Counted from the first letter of the stretch, positions 8,356-16,726 are shown. The stretch: DNA of 25,279 nucleotides from DATLHO01 sp035539855 (GCA_035539855.1 DATLHO010000161.1:1-25279), one strand, 5' to 3'. Notes: generated by a model from the letters alone, not told the origin. Translations and numbers: made by a program.

Positions 8356-8389
8356 GCGCGCCCGCCCCGGCCATCCGGAGCGGGCGCGC
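8356..8389 (+). terminator. Hairpin terminator after NlpC/P60 gene
   Basis: A perfect ten-base inverted repeat (GCGCGCCCGC at 8356-8365 with GCGGGCGCGC at 8380-8389) encloses a further CCGG/CCGG pairing after one mismatch. It is followed by CGCGTTTATT, a weak T-rich tail. It sits 34 bases after the stop codon. Confidence 0.7.
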
Positions 8390-8404
8390 TCGCGTTTATT
8401 CCGC

Positions 8405-8434
8405 TTGGAGGATTCGGCGCACCGGACGTATTTG
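8405..8434 (+). promoter_or_regulatory. Weak promoter-like element before the unknown membrane protein
   Basis: TTG at 8405-8407, 19 bases, then CGTATTTG at 8427-8434. The TTTG half matches a Bacteroidota -7 box but the TA half does not. Placement just after the terminator and about 50 bases before the next start is sensible; the match alone is weak. Confidence 0.15.
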
Positions 8435-8484
8435 TAGAGCGGCCGTGCGACGGCGCACGATCCGCATAACCCTTGAACGCCCGC

Positions 8485-9141
8485 ATGCTCTCACTCGCAC
8501 CGACAGGCCTGCTGTTGATCGCGCTCGGCGAATCGCTCGCGATCGTCGGTGCGGTGATGATCGTTGCGATCATCGGCTACGCGGCCTCGCTGTACGTGCG
8601 GCGCTACGGCAGTCACGGACGGCTGCGGACCGATCGCTGCCACGACGTCCTGTCGCAATGGGCCGCCTCGCGCCGGCTGCGCTTCGACGGCGAGCTGCTG
8701 CGCATCGAGGGCGTCGTCGACGATCTCGACATCCTCGTCAGCGCGACCTACGACCAGATCGAATGGTCGCTGCCGCCAGCGCTCATGATGAGCACGATCG
8801 CGCGGCATCCCCAGCCGATCGTCGTGCAGGTCGGACGCTCGTGGTTCGCGCTCGACGAGCAGATCGCGCGCAACCGCGTGCAGCTCGGCGATCCCGTCTT
8901 CGACGCGCACTTCAAGACGTGGTGCGACCAGCCCGCGATCGTCGATACCATTCTCTCCGCCTCCCTCCGCGAGCGGCTGCTCGCGCTCGATCCCGACGAG
9001 CTGCTGTACGATCGCGGGGTGATCGAGCTCCGTTGGGACGACGACTTCGCCGACGGCTCGGAGGATTCCTACCGACGGCTCGACGACGCGTTCTCGATCG
9101 TCCTGGCCCTGAGTCATCGCGATCGCGCGCCGGCACACTGA
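8485..9141 (+). CDS. Unknown membrane-anchored protein
   Basis: 218 residues from the ATG at 8485; a TTG four codons earlier (8473) is an equally in-frame alternative and neither has a clear ribosome site. An N-terminal hydrophobic region (about residues 4-36) could form one long or two short membrane segments. The rest is a soluble alpha/beta domain: a WAASRRLRFDGELLRIEG segment, a strand-rich middle (DILVSATYDQIEWSL, PIVVQVGRSWFAL) and an acidic C-terminal part with a RLDDAFSIVLAL helix. I do not recognise the family. It follows the hairpin at 8356-8389 and precedes the DUF2279 gene by 15 bases, so those two probably share a transcript. Confidence 0.72.
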   Translation: MLSLAPTGLLLIALGESLAIVGAVMIVAIIGYAASLYVRRYGSHGRLRTDRCHDVLSQWAASRRLRFDGELLRIEGVVDDLDILVSATYDQIEWSLPPALMMSTIARHPQPIVVQVGRSWFALDEQIARNRVQLGDPVFDAHFKTWCDQPAIVDTILSASLRERLLALDPDELLYDRGVIELRWDDDFADGSEDSYRRLDDAFSIVLALSHRDRAPAH

Positions 9142-9156
9142 CCGACCACGACGTCC

Positions 9157-10008
9157 GTGCGCATACACCGTTCGACGCTCGCCCTGCTGCTGCTCGTCGC
9201 GACGTCGCTCGCGGCGCAGGAGACGCGCGACAGCACGCGCGGCGTCGACGCCGCGCGACTCTCGCTCGTAGGTGGCGTCACCGTCGGAGCCTTCGTCTAC
9301 GGACACGCGATTCAGAACGACCTGTGGTGGAAGGGTGAGCGCTCGGCGTTTCACTTCGAGTGGGATCGCGACTGGCGCTATTCGCTCGGCGCCGACAAGC
9401 TCGGCCACGCCTGGTTCCCCTACATCGCCGCCCACTCCTACGATCACCTGCTGCGCTGGTCCGGTCTCGATTCGAGCACGGCGATCTGGACCGCGGCATC
9501 GCTCGCGCTCGGCTATCAGACCTACGTCGAAGTCCGCGACGGCTTCTCGAAGCAGTGGGGATTCAGCTGGGGTGACTTCGCCGCCGACGCTCTGGGGGCG
9601 GGACTTCCGGTCGCGCAGCGGTATCTGCCGGAGCTCCGCGTCGTCGAGCTCAAGATGAGCTTCTTCCCCACGGAGGAATTCCGCTCCGGCGGCAACCGCG
9701 CGATCATCGACGACTACGAGAGCACGTACCACTGGCTCACACTGCACGTCACGCAGGTGTTGCCAGCGTCGTGGCGACAGGGCTATCCCTCGTTCGTCGA
9801 CCTCGCGCTCGGCCACCGCGTGCGCGACCTCGACGGGGCCGGTGGCGGCACGCACGAGCTGTATCTCGCCCTCGACTGGAACCTCGACGAGCTTCCGGGC
9901 GACTGGTGGGGATGGAACCTGCTGCGCCACGCGATCCGGCACTACCATCTTCCGGCCCCGTCACTGCGGCTGTGGCCGGGACCCGTGACCGTCGGCATCG
10001 GATTCTGA
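9157..10008 (+). CDS. DUF2279-family envelope protein
   Basis: 283 residues from a GTG at 9157. Residues 1-20 form a signal peptide (LLLLVATSLAAQ). The family marks of DUF2279 (YfiM-like predicted periplasmic/outer-membrane proteins) are visible: the W...FHF block at residues 57-67, DKLGH at 80-84, and EVRDGFSKQWGFSWGDFAADALGAG at about 125-149. The C-terminal half has strand-like stretches (THELYLALDWNL, GPVTVGIGF) ending in phenylalanine, as in outer-membrane barrel proteins. The biochemical role of the family is not established. It is the last gene of a two-gene plus-strand unit and faces the small lipoprotein gene across a 23-base gap with no obvious hairpin. Confidence 0.8.
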   Translation: MRIHRSTLALLLLVATSLAAQETRDSTRGVDAARLSLVGGVTVGAFVYGHAIQNDLWWKGERSAFHFEWDRDWRYSLGADKLGHAWFPYIAAHSYDHLLRWSGLDSSTAIWTAASLALGYQTYVEVRDGFSKQWGFSWGDFAADALGAGLPVAQRYLPELRVVELKMSFFPTEEFRSGGNRAIIDDYESTYHWLTLHVTQVLPASWRQGYPSFVDLALGHRVRDLDGAGGGTHELYLALDWNLDELPGDWWGWNLLRHAIRHYHLPAPSLRLWPGPVTVGIGF

Positions 10009-10031
10009 CCGACACCGCCACCGCCTCTCGA

Positions 10032-10610
10032 CTACCGTTGCACGATCATGTCGAACGTGCCGCCGACCTTCGAGCTCGCGGGCGTTTCGCTGAGCGTCTC
10101 CAGCGTGAGATCGAAGCGGCCGGCAGCGCGATCGTCGGAGATCGACGTCAGCTCGACGGTGCCCTTCGCCTTGGCTCCCGAGGCGGTGTAGTAGACGCCC
10201 GCGTTCTCGTAGGTCGCGTCGAGCCTGCGCTCGGCGTCGCCGATGCCGTAACGGCCCGGGCGTAACGCGCCGTCGGCGGTGGTCAGGCGCATTTTGAAGT
10301 GCACGGGCTCGCTGTGCGCCTCGAGCTGAAGCATCGTCTGGGTCGTGCCACCTCCGGCGATCTCCTGCACCGATCCGTTGACGTCCTTGAACGTCCACTC
10401 GCCCGGATGCGGACCCTCCGCGGCAAGCGACAGTCCTCCCATCTTCGGATCGATCGGCTCGAAGTCGGTCGCCGTCGGCTTCGCGTCGGGTGCGGCCGGG
10501 GCCGAGTCGCGCGGCGCAGCAGCCGCGCCAGCCTCGTCCGAAGGCGTGTCACCGCCACAGGCAGCAAGCAGTGTCAGACCGGTGAGCAGCGGGAGAAGGA
10601 TCCGTCTCAT
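10032..10610 (-). CDS. Small secreted lipoprotein of unknown function
   Basis: 192 residues from the ATG at 10610. The signal peptide MRRILLPLLTGLTLLAAC puts a lipidated cysteine at residue 18. An Ala/Asp/Pro-rich linker (about 19-48) leads to a strand-rich domain. Its C-terminal part (RYGIGDAERRLDATYENAG, then AKGTVELTSI, DDRAAGRFDLTLE and GGTFDMIVQR) resembles the small DUF6252-type lipoprotein domain common in Bacteroidota, but that match is by eye. It lies downstream of the baeRF gene on the same strand, separated by a perfect hairpin, so it probably has its own promoter; TATCTTCG (minus strand, 10699-10692) lies about 80 bases upstream. Confidence 0.82.
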   Translation of the reverse strand: MRRILLPLLTGLTLLAACGGDTPSDEAGAAAAPRDSAPAAPDAKPTATDFEPIDPKMGGLSLAAEGPHPGEWTFKDVNGSVQEIAGGGTTQTMLQLEAHSEPVHFKMRLTTADGALRPGRYGIGDAERRLDATYENAGVYYTASGAKAKGTVELTSISDDRAAGRFDLTLETLSETPASSKVGGTFDMIVQR

Positions 10611-10721
10611 GAGATTCGTCGCGTTGGTTGATCGTTGGGTTCGCGTCGCGAGAGCGCACTCCGTACGAGAGAGCTCATCGAACGAGCGCGGCGAAGATAG
10701 CGCCGGCACCCTGATACGAGC

Positions 10722-10747
10722 GAGGCCTCTGCGCATGCAGAGGCCTC
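10722..10747 (-). terminator. Perfect 11-base-pair hairpin after the baeRF gene
   Basis: GAGGCCTCTGC at 10722-10732 pairs exactly with GCAGAGGCCTC at 10737-10747 around the loop GCAT. It lies 25 bases beyond the stop of the minus-strand gene ending at 10773. There is no T tract on either side, so it may act as a transcript 3'-end stabiliser, or as a terminator that needs a protein factor. Confidence 0.55.
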
Positions 10748-10772
10748 ATGATCGCTCGAACGTTGACGGGCA

Positions 10773-11930
10773 TCAGAACCGGAACACAGCCGCGACCGGC
10801 TCGCCGCCCGGCACAGCATCGGGATCGACGACGTAGACGCGTCCGCCCGTGACGAAGGTCTGCGTCGCGGCGAGATCGAGCAGGTCGGTGTTGTCGACCG
10901 ACTGCGCGGACTCGAGCGTGATCTGGTCGGTCGCGGCGTCGTAGCGTCCCCAGGTCTCACGGCCGTTGGCGACGAAGATCGTCTCGATCCGTCCCTGATG
11001 CGCGGCCGCGAGAATCTCCCCGAGATCGATCGACGACTTCGGACTGCCGGTGAGGTTCTGGAACTTGGCGACCGCCTCGCGCTCGCCGGTCAGCAGGTAC
11101 TCGCGCGCGATCGGCCAGGCGAGAGCGTGCAGATCCTCGTTGCCGATCAACTCGGGCGAGCCGACGATGCCCTCGGTGAGCATGTGCTGGTAGGTGTTGA
11201 CCTCGCGGTACATCGGCAGCAGGTAGTTGACGCCGGCGAGGATCATCGGCGCGGTGTCCTCGGCCAGGATGCCGTGCAGACCACGGTCGACCAGGCGGAA
11301 GTACTCGCGCAGATCGTCCTTCTTGAGGTCACTCGGGTCGATGCCCCCACCCTGTCCGTAGAACGTCCCCTGGTTGCCCGGACTGATGTTGGCGACGCGC
11401 ATCTGCGGCGGCTGCTCGAGCTCGTTGTACTGCAGCGCCTCCGTGATCGACGCGGGCGTGCTCTTGAGCTCGCACTGGCGCACCGTGTACTGCGTGCCCT
11501 CGAGCAGCCGGATCTGATCCTGGCTGAGCGCGAGCACGAAGAACCGGCCGTTGCTGCTGAGCAGCCGCATCAACGGCTTCGTGTGGAATCGCCCCTCGAC
11601 GTGCACGTGCTCCTGGAGCTTCAGCGGGAGGTGATAGTACTTGAAGAACCCGGGCGCCACGAACATCGCGAAGCTCGCCTTCGGACTCCGCCAGAACACC
11701 CGGTCGAGGTCGAGCAGGTGACGCGCTTCGGCCAGAAACGCGTCGACCTCGGGCTGCTTCATGCCCTTGGCCCGGAGCCTCTCCTCTGCCTCGCGAAGCA
11801 GGTTCTTGAAGCGGATGGGATCCTGCTGGATATCCGCGCCGGCGTCGTGGGTGGGCATGTACAGCGTGACGCACGGACCCGTCCGTGGCTCGACGAGCGT
11901 CTTGAGCTCGCCTTTCTTCAATCCATCCAT
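10773..11930 (-). CDS. Bacterial archaeo-eukaryotic-release-factor-like protein (baeRF family)
   Basis: 385 residues from the ATG at 11930, with GGGAG upstream. The N-terminal pattern (LKTLVEPRTGPCVTLYMPTH...D..RFKNLL.EAE) and the C-terminal block (DLLDLAATQTFVTGGRVYVVDPDAVPGGEPVAAVFRF) are hallmarks of the bacterial homologues of aRF1/eRF1. The C-terminal part corresponds to the L7Ae/eRF1 domain-3-like fold. A glycine-glutamine loop, YGQGGG, occurs at residues 191-196 in the central domain, where release factors carry GGQ. Proteins of this type are predicted to act on ribosomes or peptidyl-tRNA in stress or rescue; biochemical proof is limited. It is soluble, with no signal peptide. It lies 89 bases behind the antiporter gene and near a universal stress protein. 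The narrower baeRF subfamily is not certain. Confidence 0.8.
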   Translation of the reverse strand: MDGLKKGELKTLVEPRTGPCVTLYMPTHDAGADIQQDPIRFKNLLREAEERLRAKGMKQPEVDAFLAEARHLLDLDRVFWRSPKASFAMFVAPGFFKYYHLPLKLQEHVHVEGRFHTKPLMRLLSSNGRFFVLALSQDQIRLLEGTQYTVRQCELKSTPASITEALQYNELEQPPQMRVANISPGNQGTFYGQGGGIDPSDLKKDDLREYFRLVDRGLHGILAEDTAPMILAGVNYLLPMYREVNTYQHMLTEGIVGSPELIGNEDLHALAWPIAREYLLTGEREAVAKFQNLTGSPKSSIDLGEILAAAHQGRIETIFVANGRETWGRYDAATDQITLESAQSVDNTDLLDLAATQTFVTGGRVYVVDPDAVPGGEPVAAVFRF

Positions 11931-12019
11931 GTGTGTGCTCCCGTTATGGTCCGGAGTAACTGCAGGTGCAGGGCTCGCGCTCGTGCCAATGGTATGCCAG
12001 AGCGCACTCCCGCGTTGGC

Positions 12020-13741
12020 CTACGCGTGCGCGTGCGCGGCCGCCTGGATCTTGATGAACGCGCGAATGACGTTCGCGGGCTGTCGCTGGTAGACCATCGT
12101 CCGCGCCTCCTCCGTTCGGAAGCCGCGGCCGATCTGTGCCATGATTCGGACGTGCGCCCCGTCGTCGGGCTCACCGGTGAGCACGAGCGCGACCAGATGC
12201 GAGAGCGCTCCGTCGGGCGAGTCGAAGTCGATTCCGACGCTCGAATGCCCGAGCGCAAGCACCGGAGCCTCGATCGCCTCGAGTCTCGCGTAGGGGATCG
12301 CAATCTCGTTGCCGATGCCCGAGCCGATCTGACGCTCGCGCGCGATCGCGGCGCGCTCGATGACGGCGAGCGGAATGCCCGTGCGCTGTGCGACGTCCTG
12401 CGCCAGCAGCGCGATGGCGGACTCCGCATCGGTCGCGCCGTCGAGGTCGACGATCCGCTCGAGCGACAGCAGGTCCTCGAGCGCCCACGACTTCGGCCGG
12501 CGCACGAACCGGTTCATCATCGGTCCGCTGACGATCGAGCTGACGAGTGCCAGCACGACGAGCGCGACGAACAGTTCGTCGGAGATGATGCCGAACTGCA
12601 GCGCGAGCAGACCGAGGATGATCTCCATCGCCCCGCGCGCGTTCATTCCGAAACCGATCGCCCAGCCCTCGGAGCGCGTGAGACCGCCGAGGCGCGCGCC
12701 GGAGTAGCAGCCGGCGAGCTTCGCGATGAAGGCGATCGCGAGGACGACGAGGACGAGGACGAGATCGAAGTTCGCGAGGAAGTTCACGCGCAGCCCGATC
12801 GAGACGAAGAAGATCGGCGCGAAGACATTGGCGACGAACTGGTGGAGGATCACGCGCGTCTGCTCGCGAAGGTGGGCCGAATCGCCGATGGCGACGCCGG
12901 CGAGAAACCCTCCGAAGATCGCGTGGATGCCGATCGCCTCGGTCGCCGCCGCCGCGCTGAGCGCGAGCACCAGCACGAAGCCGATGACGCCTCCGGGCCA
13001 GCTCAGTCGCGCCTGGATCCACGGTAGCACGCGATGCACGAGATAGCGACCGATCGTCAGCGTCGTCGCCGCGATGAGGATCGTCAGGACGATCGTCGCG
13101 CCGACGCCGAACGATCCCTCGTGCCCCGAGCCGGACTCCGCGCTCATCTTGCCGAGCACGACCGAGAAGCCCATCCAGCCGACGAGGTCGTCGAACATCG
13201 CGGCGGCCATGATCAGCATGCCGATGTCGCTCTTGAAGAGCCCCAGGTCGAAAAGGATCTTCGCGATCACCGGCAGCGCCGAGATGCTCAGCGCGATTCC
13301 GAAGAACAGCGCGAACGTGAGCGACTCGACCCCGGCGCCCGCGCCGAGGAACTCCGGCACGAGCCACGCGAGGCCCGCGCCGATGCCGAACGGGATGATC
13401 ATCCCGAGAACGCTGACCATCAGCGCAGCGCGCCCCTGTCGCCACAGCACCGACAGGTCCACCTCCATGCCCGCGACCAGAAGCAGCAGCACGACCGCGA
13501 GCGTGTTGATCGTATCGAGCGCGACGGCCGAGGCGCCGGTCGTCGGAAACAGCGAGCCCATGAGCTCGGGCGCGATGGCGCCGAGCAGGCTGGGGCCGAG
13601 CACGATGCCCGCGAGGATCTCGCCGACGATCGCCGGCTGGCGCAGCCGCGTGAAGACCTCCGAGAACAGACGCGCCATGCCGAGCATCAGCGCGAGGGCA
13701 AGCAGGAGCTGGGTGATGTCCTGTGGCGTCAATCGACTCAC
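12020..13741 (-). CDS. CPA2-type cation/proton antiporter with C-terminal EIIA-like domain
   Basis: 573 residues from a GTG at 13741 that overlaps the stop of the universal stress gene by four bases (GTGA). Residues 1-408 hold about 12-13 membrane helices of the Na+/H+ exchanger fold: QPAIVGEILAGIVLGPSLLG near 35-54, LFFGIALSISALPVIAKIL near 146-164, and the ion-binding pair Asp184-Asp185 in MFDDLVGW. Residues 427-565 form a PTS-EIIA-type-2-like domain (SGIGNEIAIPYAR, GIDFDSPDG, HVRIMAQIGRGF). The phosphate-accepting histidine of true EIIA domains (IAIPHAR) is replaced by Tyr484, so phosphotransfer is unlikely. The tail is probably a regulatory cytoplasmic module. Two-aspartate members of the family are generally electrogenic Na+/H+ exchangers; the ion here is inferred, K+ being an alternative. 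Confidence 0.9.
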   Translation of the reverse strand: MSRLTPQDITQLLLALALMLGMARLFSEVFTRLRQPAIVGEILAGIVLGPSLLGAIAPELMGSLFPTTGASAVALDTINTLAVVLLLLVAGMEVDLSVLWRQGRAALMVSVLGMIIPFGIGAGLAWLVPEFLGAGAGVESLTFALFFGIALSISALPVIAKILFDLGLFKSDIGMLIMAAAMFDDLVGWMGFSVVLGKMSAESGSGHEGSFGVGATIVLTILIAATTLTIGRYLVHRVLPWIQARLSWPGGVIGFVLVLALSAAAATEAIGIHAIFGGFLAGVAIGDSAHLREQTRVILHQFVANVFAPIFFVSIGLRVNFLANFDLVLVLVVLAIAFIAKLAGCYSGARLGGLTRSEGWAIGFGMNARGAMEIILGLLALQFGIISDELFVALVVLALVSSIVSGPMMNRFVRRPKSWALEDLLSLERIVDLDGATDAESAIALLAQDVAQRTGIPLAVIERAAIARERQIGSGIGNEIAIPYARLEAIEAPVLALGHSSVGIDFDSPDGALSHLVALVLTGEPDDGAHVRIMAQIGRGFRTEEARTMVYQRQPANVIRAFIKIQAAAHAHA

Positions 13742-14601
13742 GACGAGGCCTCCTCGAGCATGTCCTCCGGCGGTCGCGCCAGAAGCAGATGGCAGGGAAT
13801 GTTCTGGAGGAGTCGTTCGAGGTCGCTCAGAAAGATCCGCTCGAGCATCAGCCCGCGCTGCATCGCCGGGACGATCATGAGATCGACGTTCTGTCGACGG
13901 GCGAAGTCGACGAGCGCCTGGCCGCGATTGCCGGTGATCATCTGGGGCCGCACGGGCACCAGCGAGATGCCCGCGGCATCGACGTAGTCACGCATCAGCG
14001 CCAGCGTTCCCTCGACGTCGCTCTCCTCGATCGTCTCGAGCTGGCGCGCGTCGACGCCGTCGGCATAGGCGATGTCCTCGGCAAACTTCGTCGAGACGTG
14101 GACGATGTCGATCTCCGAGGACGCCAGCCGCGCGGCCAGCCGAAGGCTCCGGCGCAGCAGCACGAGCGCGTCGTCGTCGAAGTCGAGATTGACGGCGATG
14201 CGTCGAATGGCTCGAGGTGGCTTCTGTGGGGCGGTGATCAGGAGGACGGAGGCATCGGCATCGCGTGCGAGCGCGCGCGCCACCGATCCGAAGAATCCGC
14301 GCAGCAACGATTCGCGCTCGTTGGCGCCGGCGATGATCAGGTCGAGCTCGTCGCTGCGGATGACGCCGAGGATCTCGTCGGCCGGCGAGCCCGTGCGCCA
14401 GACGATCGTCGGCTCCACCGCGGACCCCGTCCGCGCCCATGAGTCGCGGATCGCCTGTTCCTTCTCCGGTGTGCGGGCGCCGACGTGAATGAGCTCGACG
14501 TCGCCTCCGGGGGCGCTCGCGTAGCGATGCGCTTCGGCGAGCAGGGCGTCGATGCCGGGGGACACGGCAACGGCGATCCCAATCTTCCGAAAGACCTTCA
14601 T
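13738..14601 (-). CDS. Tandem-domain universal stress protein (UspA superfamily)
   Basis: 287 residues from the ATG at 14601; AAGGTGG just upstream is a plausible ribosome site, and the start 11 codons earlier lacks one. Two Usp domains are joined. The first (about 1-130) starts KVFRKIGIAVAVSPGIDALLAEA and ends SVLLITAP, with DLIIAGANERESLLRGFFGSVA as the nucleotide-loop region. The second (about 137-280) starts IRRIAVNLDFDDDALVLL and ends CHLLLARPP. In Usp proteins that bind ATP the loop reads GxxGxxxxxxxxG(S/T); here the first domain has GANERESLLRGFFGS, close to that form, while the second (PAMQRGLMLERIFLSD) is degenerate. Coupled to the antiporter gene by the GTGA overlap, it may be a regulatory subunit of the antiporter, as seen for other Usp-linked transporters (inference). 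Confidence 0.9.
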   Translation of the reverse strand: MKVFRKIGIAVAVSPGIDALLAEAHRYASAPGGDVELIHVGARTPEKEQAIRDSWARTGSAVEPTIVWRTGSPADEILGVIRSDELDLIIAGANERESLLRGFFGSVARALARDADASVLLITAPQKPPRAIRRIAVNLDFDDDALVLLRRSLRLAARLASSEIDIVHVSTKFAEDIAYADGVDARQLETIEESDVEGTLALMRDYVDAAGISLVPVRPQMITGNRGQALVDFARRQNVDLMIVPAMQRGLMLERIFLSDLERLLQNIPCHLLLARPPEDMLEEASS

Positions 14602-14630
14602 GGCCACCACCTTGGTGTAATGGTACCGTG

Positions 14631-15467
14631 TCAATCCATCGGGTTCGCTCCCTCACCAGTCGTGCCGCTGACGTGATGGACGAACTCGGCGATCGCTCGG
14701 GCAGTGGTGTCGCTCGAGGGACCGAAGCGGCGAACGATCGAGAAGTGATCGCGCCCCTTGACGCTGATATGGAACACATCGACCCCGGCGTCACGCAGCG
14801 CGTCGGAAAACTCACGCGCCTGCTGACGGAGCCCCTCGGGGTCCTCCTCCGCGACAATAACGAGAAATGGCGGAAGCCCGGCACGCACGTAGCGCAGCGG
14901 CGAGGATTCGCGGAGTCCCTCCTCCGTATCGCCGAACGCCTCGGAGACGTGCTCGGCGCTCGTGAAGACCGTCGTGTCGAGATGCGCCTCGAGGTCGTAC
15001 ACACCGCTGACCGGGACGACACCACGAAGCGCCGTGTGGTCGAATCCAACGCGATCGAGGTAGCGCCGGTCGACCCCGAGAAGCGCCGCCAGGTGCGCTC
15101 CGGCGGAGTGCCCCATGAGGACGATGCGCGACGGGTCGCCACCTCGCGACGCGATGTTCTGCTGAATCCATGCCGCCGCCGCGGCGCAGTCCTCGGCGTG
15201 GGCAGGGCTCTTGACGTGCGGCGTGAGTCGGTAATTGACGACCACCGCAACGAGCCCACGAACAGCAAATGCCCGGCCGAGATGCTCGAAGAGGTTCTTG
15301 TCGCCGCTGCGCCAGCCACCGCCGTAGTAGTACACGACGACCGGAAGCTGCGTCGCGTCCGGTGGAGCGTAGATGTCGAGACGATGCCGGTCCTCCCCGT
15401 CCTCGGGTCGGTAGCAGATGTCGCGCTCGATGCGCACGTCGGTCTTGAACAGTTCGAGAAAGGTCAT
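14631..15467 (-). CDS. Alpha/beta hydrolase (BD-FAE/kynurenine-formamidase-like esterase)
   Basis: 278 residues from the ATG at 15467, with GGAGG six bases upstream and a four-base ATGA overlap with the preceding flavoprotein stop. The fold is that of the HSL/BD-FAE esterases: the oxyanion segment YYYGGGWRSGDK (residues 46-57, with Tyr-Gly-Gly-Gly instead of the more usual His-Gly-Gly) and the nucleophile Ser121 in MGHSAGAH. Asp209 in AEEDPEG and His241 in GRDHFSI complete a likely triad. There is no signal peptide, so it should act in the cytoplasm on small esters or formyl amides; the substrate is unknown. It is followed by the universal stress gene 29 bases on. Confidence 0.88.
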   Translation of the reverse strand: MTFLELFKTDVRIERDICYRPEDGEDRHRLDIYAPPDATQLPVVVYYYGGGWRSGDKNLFEHLGRAFAVRGLVAVVVNYRLTPHVKSPAHAEDCAAAAAWIQQNIASRGGDPSRIVLMGHSAGAHLAALLGVDRRYLDRVGFDHTALRGVVPVSGVYDLEAHLDTTVFTSAEHVSEAFGDTEEGLRESSPLRYVRAGLPPFLVIVAEEDPEGLRQQAREFSDALRDAGVDVFHISVKGRDHFSIVRRFGPSSDTTARAIAEFVHHVSGTTGEGANPMD

Positions 15468-16726
15468 GGACTGCCTCCGCCCGCTCTGCCGGCGACCCAC
15501 CCGGTCGAGAACGCCGCCTGGAGGTTGTAGCCTCCAACCGAGCCCGCGACGTCGAGCGCCTCGCCGGCGATGAAGAGTCCCCCGATGAGCTTCGAGGCCA
15601 TCGACTTCGGATCGACCTCGTCGAGGGCAACGCCGCCGGCGGTGACCTCGCCACGATCGAGCGGCACCTCGCCGACGACGCCGACGCGCCAGCCCTTGAT
15701 CGTCGCAAGCAGCGCGCCGCGCTCGCCGCGCGTGATCTCGCTGATGCGTCGACCCGGCGCCAGACCCGCTTCGCGCAGCACGAACGGCACGAGCGCGCGC
15801 GGAGCGATCGTCTCGACCCATGTCTGAACCTCGCTCCGACCGCTGCGGGCAACACGCTCCGACCACTGCCCGAGCAGCGCATCGGCATCGACGTCGGGCA
15901 GCAGATCGACGACGAGGCCGGCATCGGCGCCGAGCTCGCGCGCGAGCGCGGCGGCGCGGCTGACCTCGAGCACCGCCGGTCCGCTGACACCGCGATGCGT
16001 CAGCAGGATGTCGTCGCGCCAGGTGACCGCGATCCCCTCGCGCACGATCCTGCCGGTGACCGATCCGGCGTCGACGGAGAACCGGACGTCACGCAGGGCG
16101 ACACCCTGCCAGTCCGGAGGCGGGGCCGCGGGGAAGTAGATCGGCGCGAGCGCGGCGCGAACCGGGACGATGGTATGACCGAGCGAGCGCGCCCACTCGA
16201 TGCCGTCGCCGGTCGTGCCGACCGTGCGATAGGACATGCCGCCGGTCGCGATGACGAGCGCGTCGCATCGCTCGACGAGATCGCCGACGCGAATCCCCGT
16301 GACGCGTCGATCGACGACCTCGATGCCGCTTACGCGCGCATCGGTCGCCACGCGGACGCCGGCGCGATCGAGCATCCGCTCGAACGCCTCGAGCACGTCA
16401 GCGGCGCGGCCGCTGCAGGGGAAGACACGGCCGTTGGCGCGCGTCATCGTCTCGAGTCCCTCGCGATGGAGGAGCTCGAGGAGAGTCGATGGGGGAAACT
16501 CGTGAAATGAGTGGCGGAGGAACCGTGCCTCACGACGGATGAAGCCCTCCTCGAGCTCGCGCGGCGACGCCTCGTGCGTGATGTTGCACTTGCCACCGCC
16601 CGAGATCAGGATTTTGATCCCGAGCCGGGCGTTGCGCTCGTAGAGCACCGCATCGGCGCCGACCGAGCGAGCGCCCAACGCCGCCATGATTCCCGCGGCG
16701 CCGCCGCCGACGATCGCGACGCGCAT
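15464..16726 (-). CDS. BaiN/HI0933-family flavoprotein (predicted NAD(P)/FAD-dependent oxidoreductase)
   Basis: 420 residues from the ATG at 16726, two bases after the stop of the pseudouridine synthase gene. The dinucleotide-binding loop VGGGAAGIMAA is at residues 6-16. It is followed by the family signature GIKILISGGGKCNITH (about 36-51), FPCSGRAADVLEAF near 102-115, VIATGGMSYRTVGTTGDG (about 160-177), and a C-terminal LFIAGEALDVAGSVGGYNLQAAFSTGWVAG that closes the FAD site. Length and motif order are typical of the family, which includes a bile-acid 3-dehydro-4-reductase and many members with no known substrate. The role here is not determined. The stop overlaps the esterase start. Confidence 0.92.
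   Translation of the reverse strand: MRVAIVGGGAAGIMAALGARSVGADAVLYERNARLGIKILISGGGKCNITHEASPRELEEGFIRREARFLRHSFHEFPPSTLLELLHREGLETMTRANGRVFPCSGRAADVLEAFERMLDRAGVRVATDARVSGIEVVDRRVTGIRVGDLVERCDALVIATGGMSYRTVGTTGDGIEWARSLGHTIVPVRAALAPIYFPAAPPPDWQGVALRDVRFSVDAGSVTGRIVREGIAVTWRDDILLTHRGVSGPAVLEVSRAAALARELGADAGLVVDLLPDVDADALLGQWSERVARSGRSEVQTWVETIAPRALVPFVLREAGLAPGRRISEITRGERGALLATIKGWRVGVVGEVPLDRGEVTAGGVALDEVDPKSMASKLIGGLFIAGEALDVAGSVGGYNLQAAFSTGWVAGRAGGGSP
15474..15478 (-). promoter_or_regulatory. Shine-Dalgarno GGAGG for the hydrolase gene
   Basis: GGAGG (minus strand) lies six bases before the ATG at 15467 and inside the end of the upstream flavoprotein gene. It fixes the start of the hydrolase and shows that this genome uses ribosome sites at least in coupled genes. 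Confidence 0.5.
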
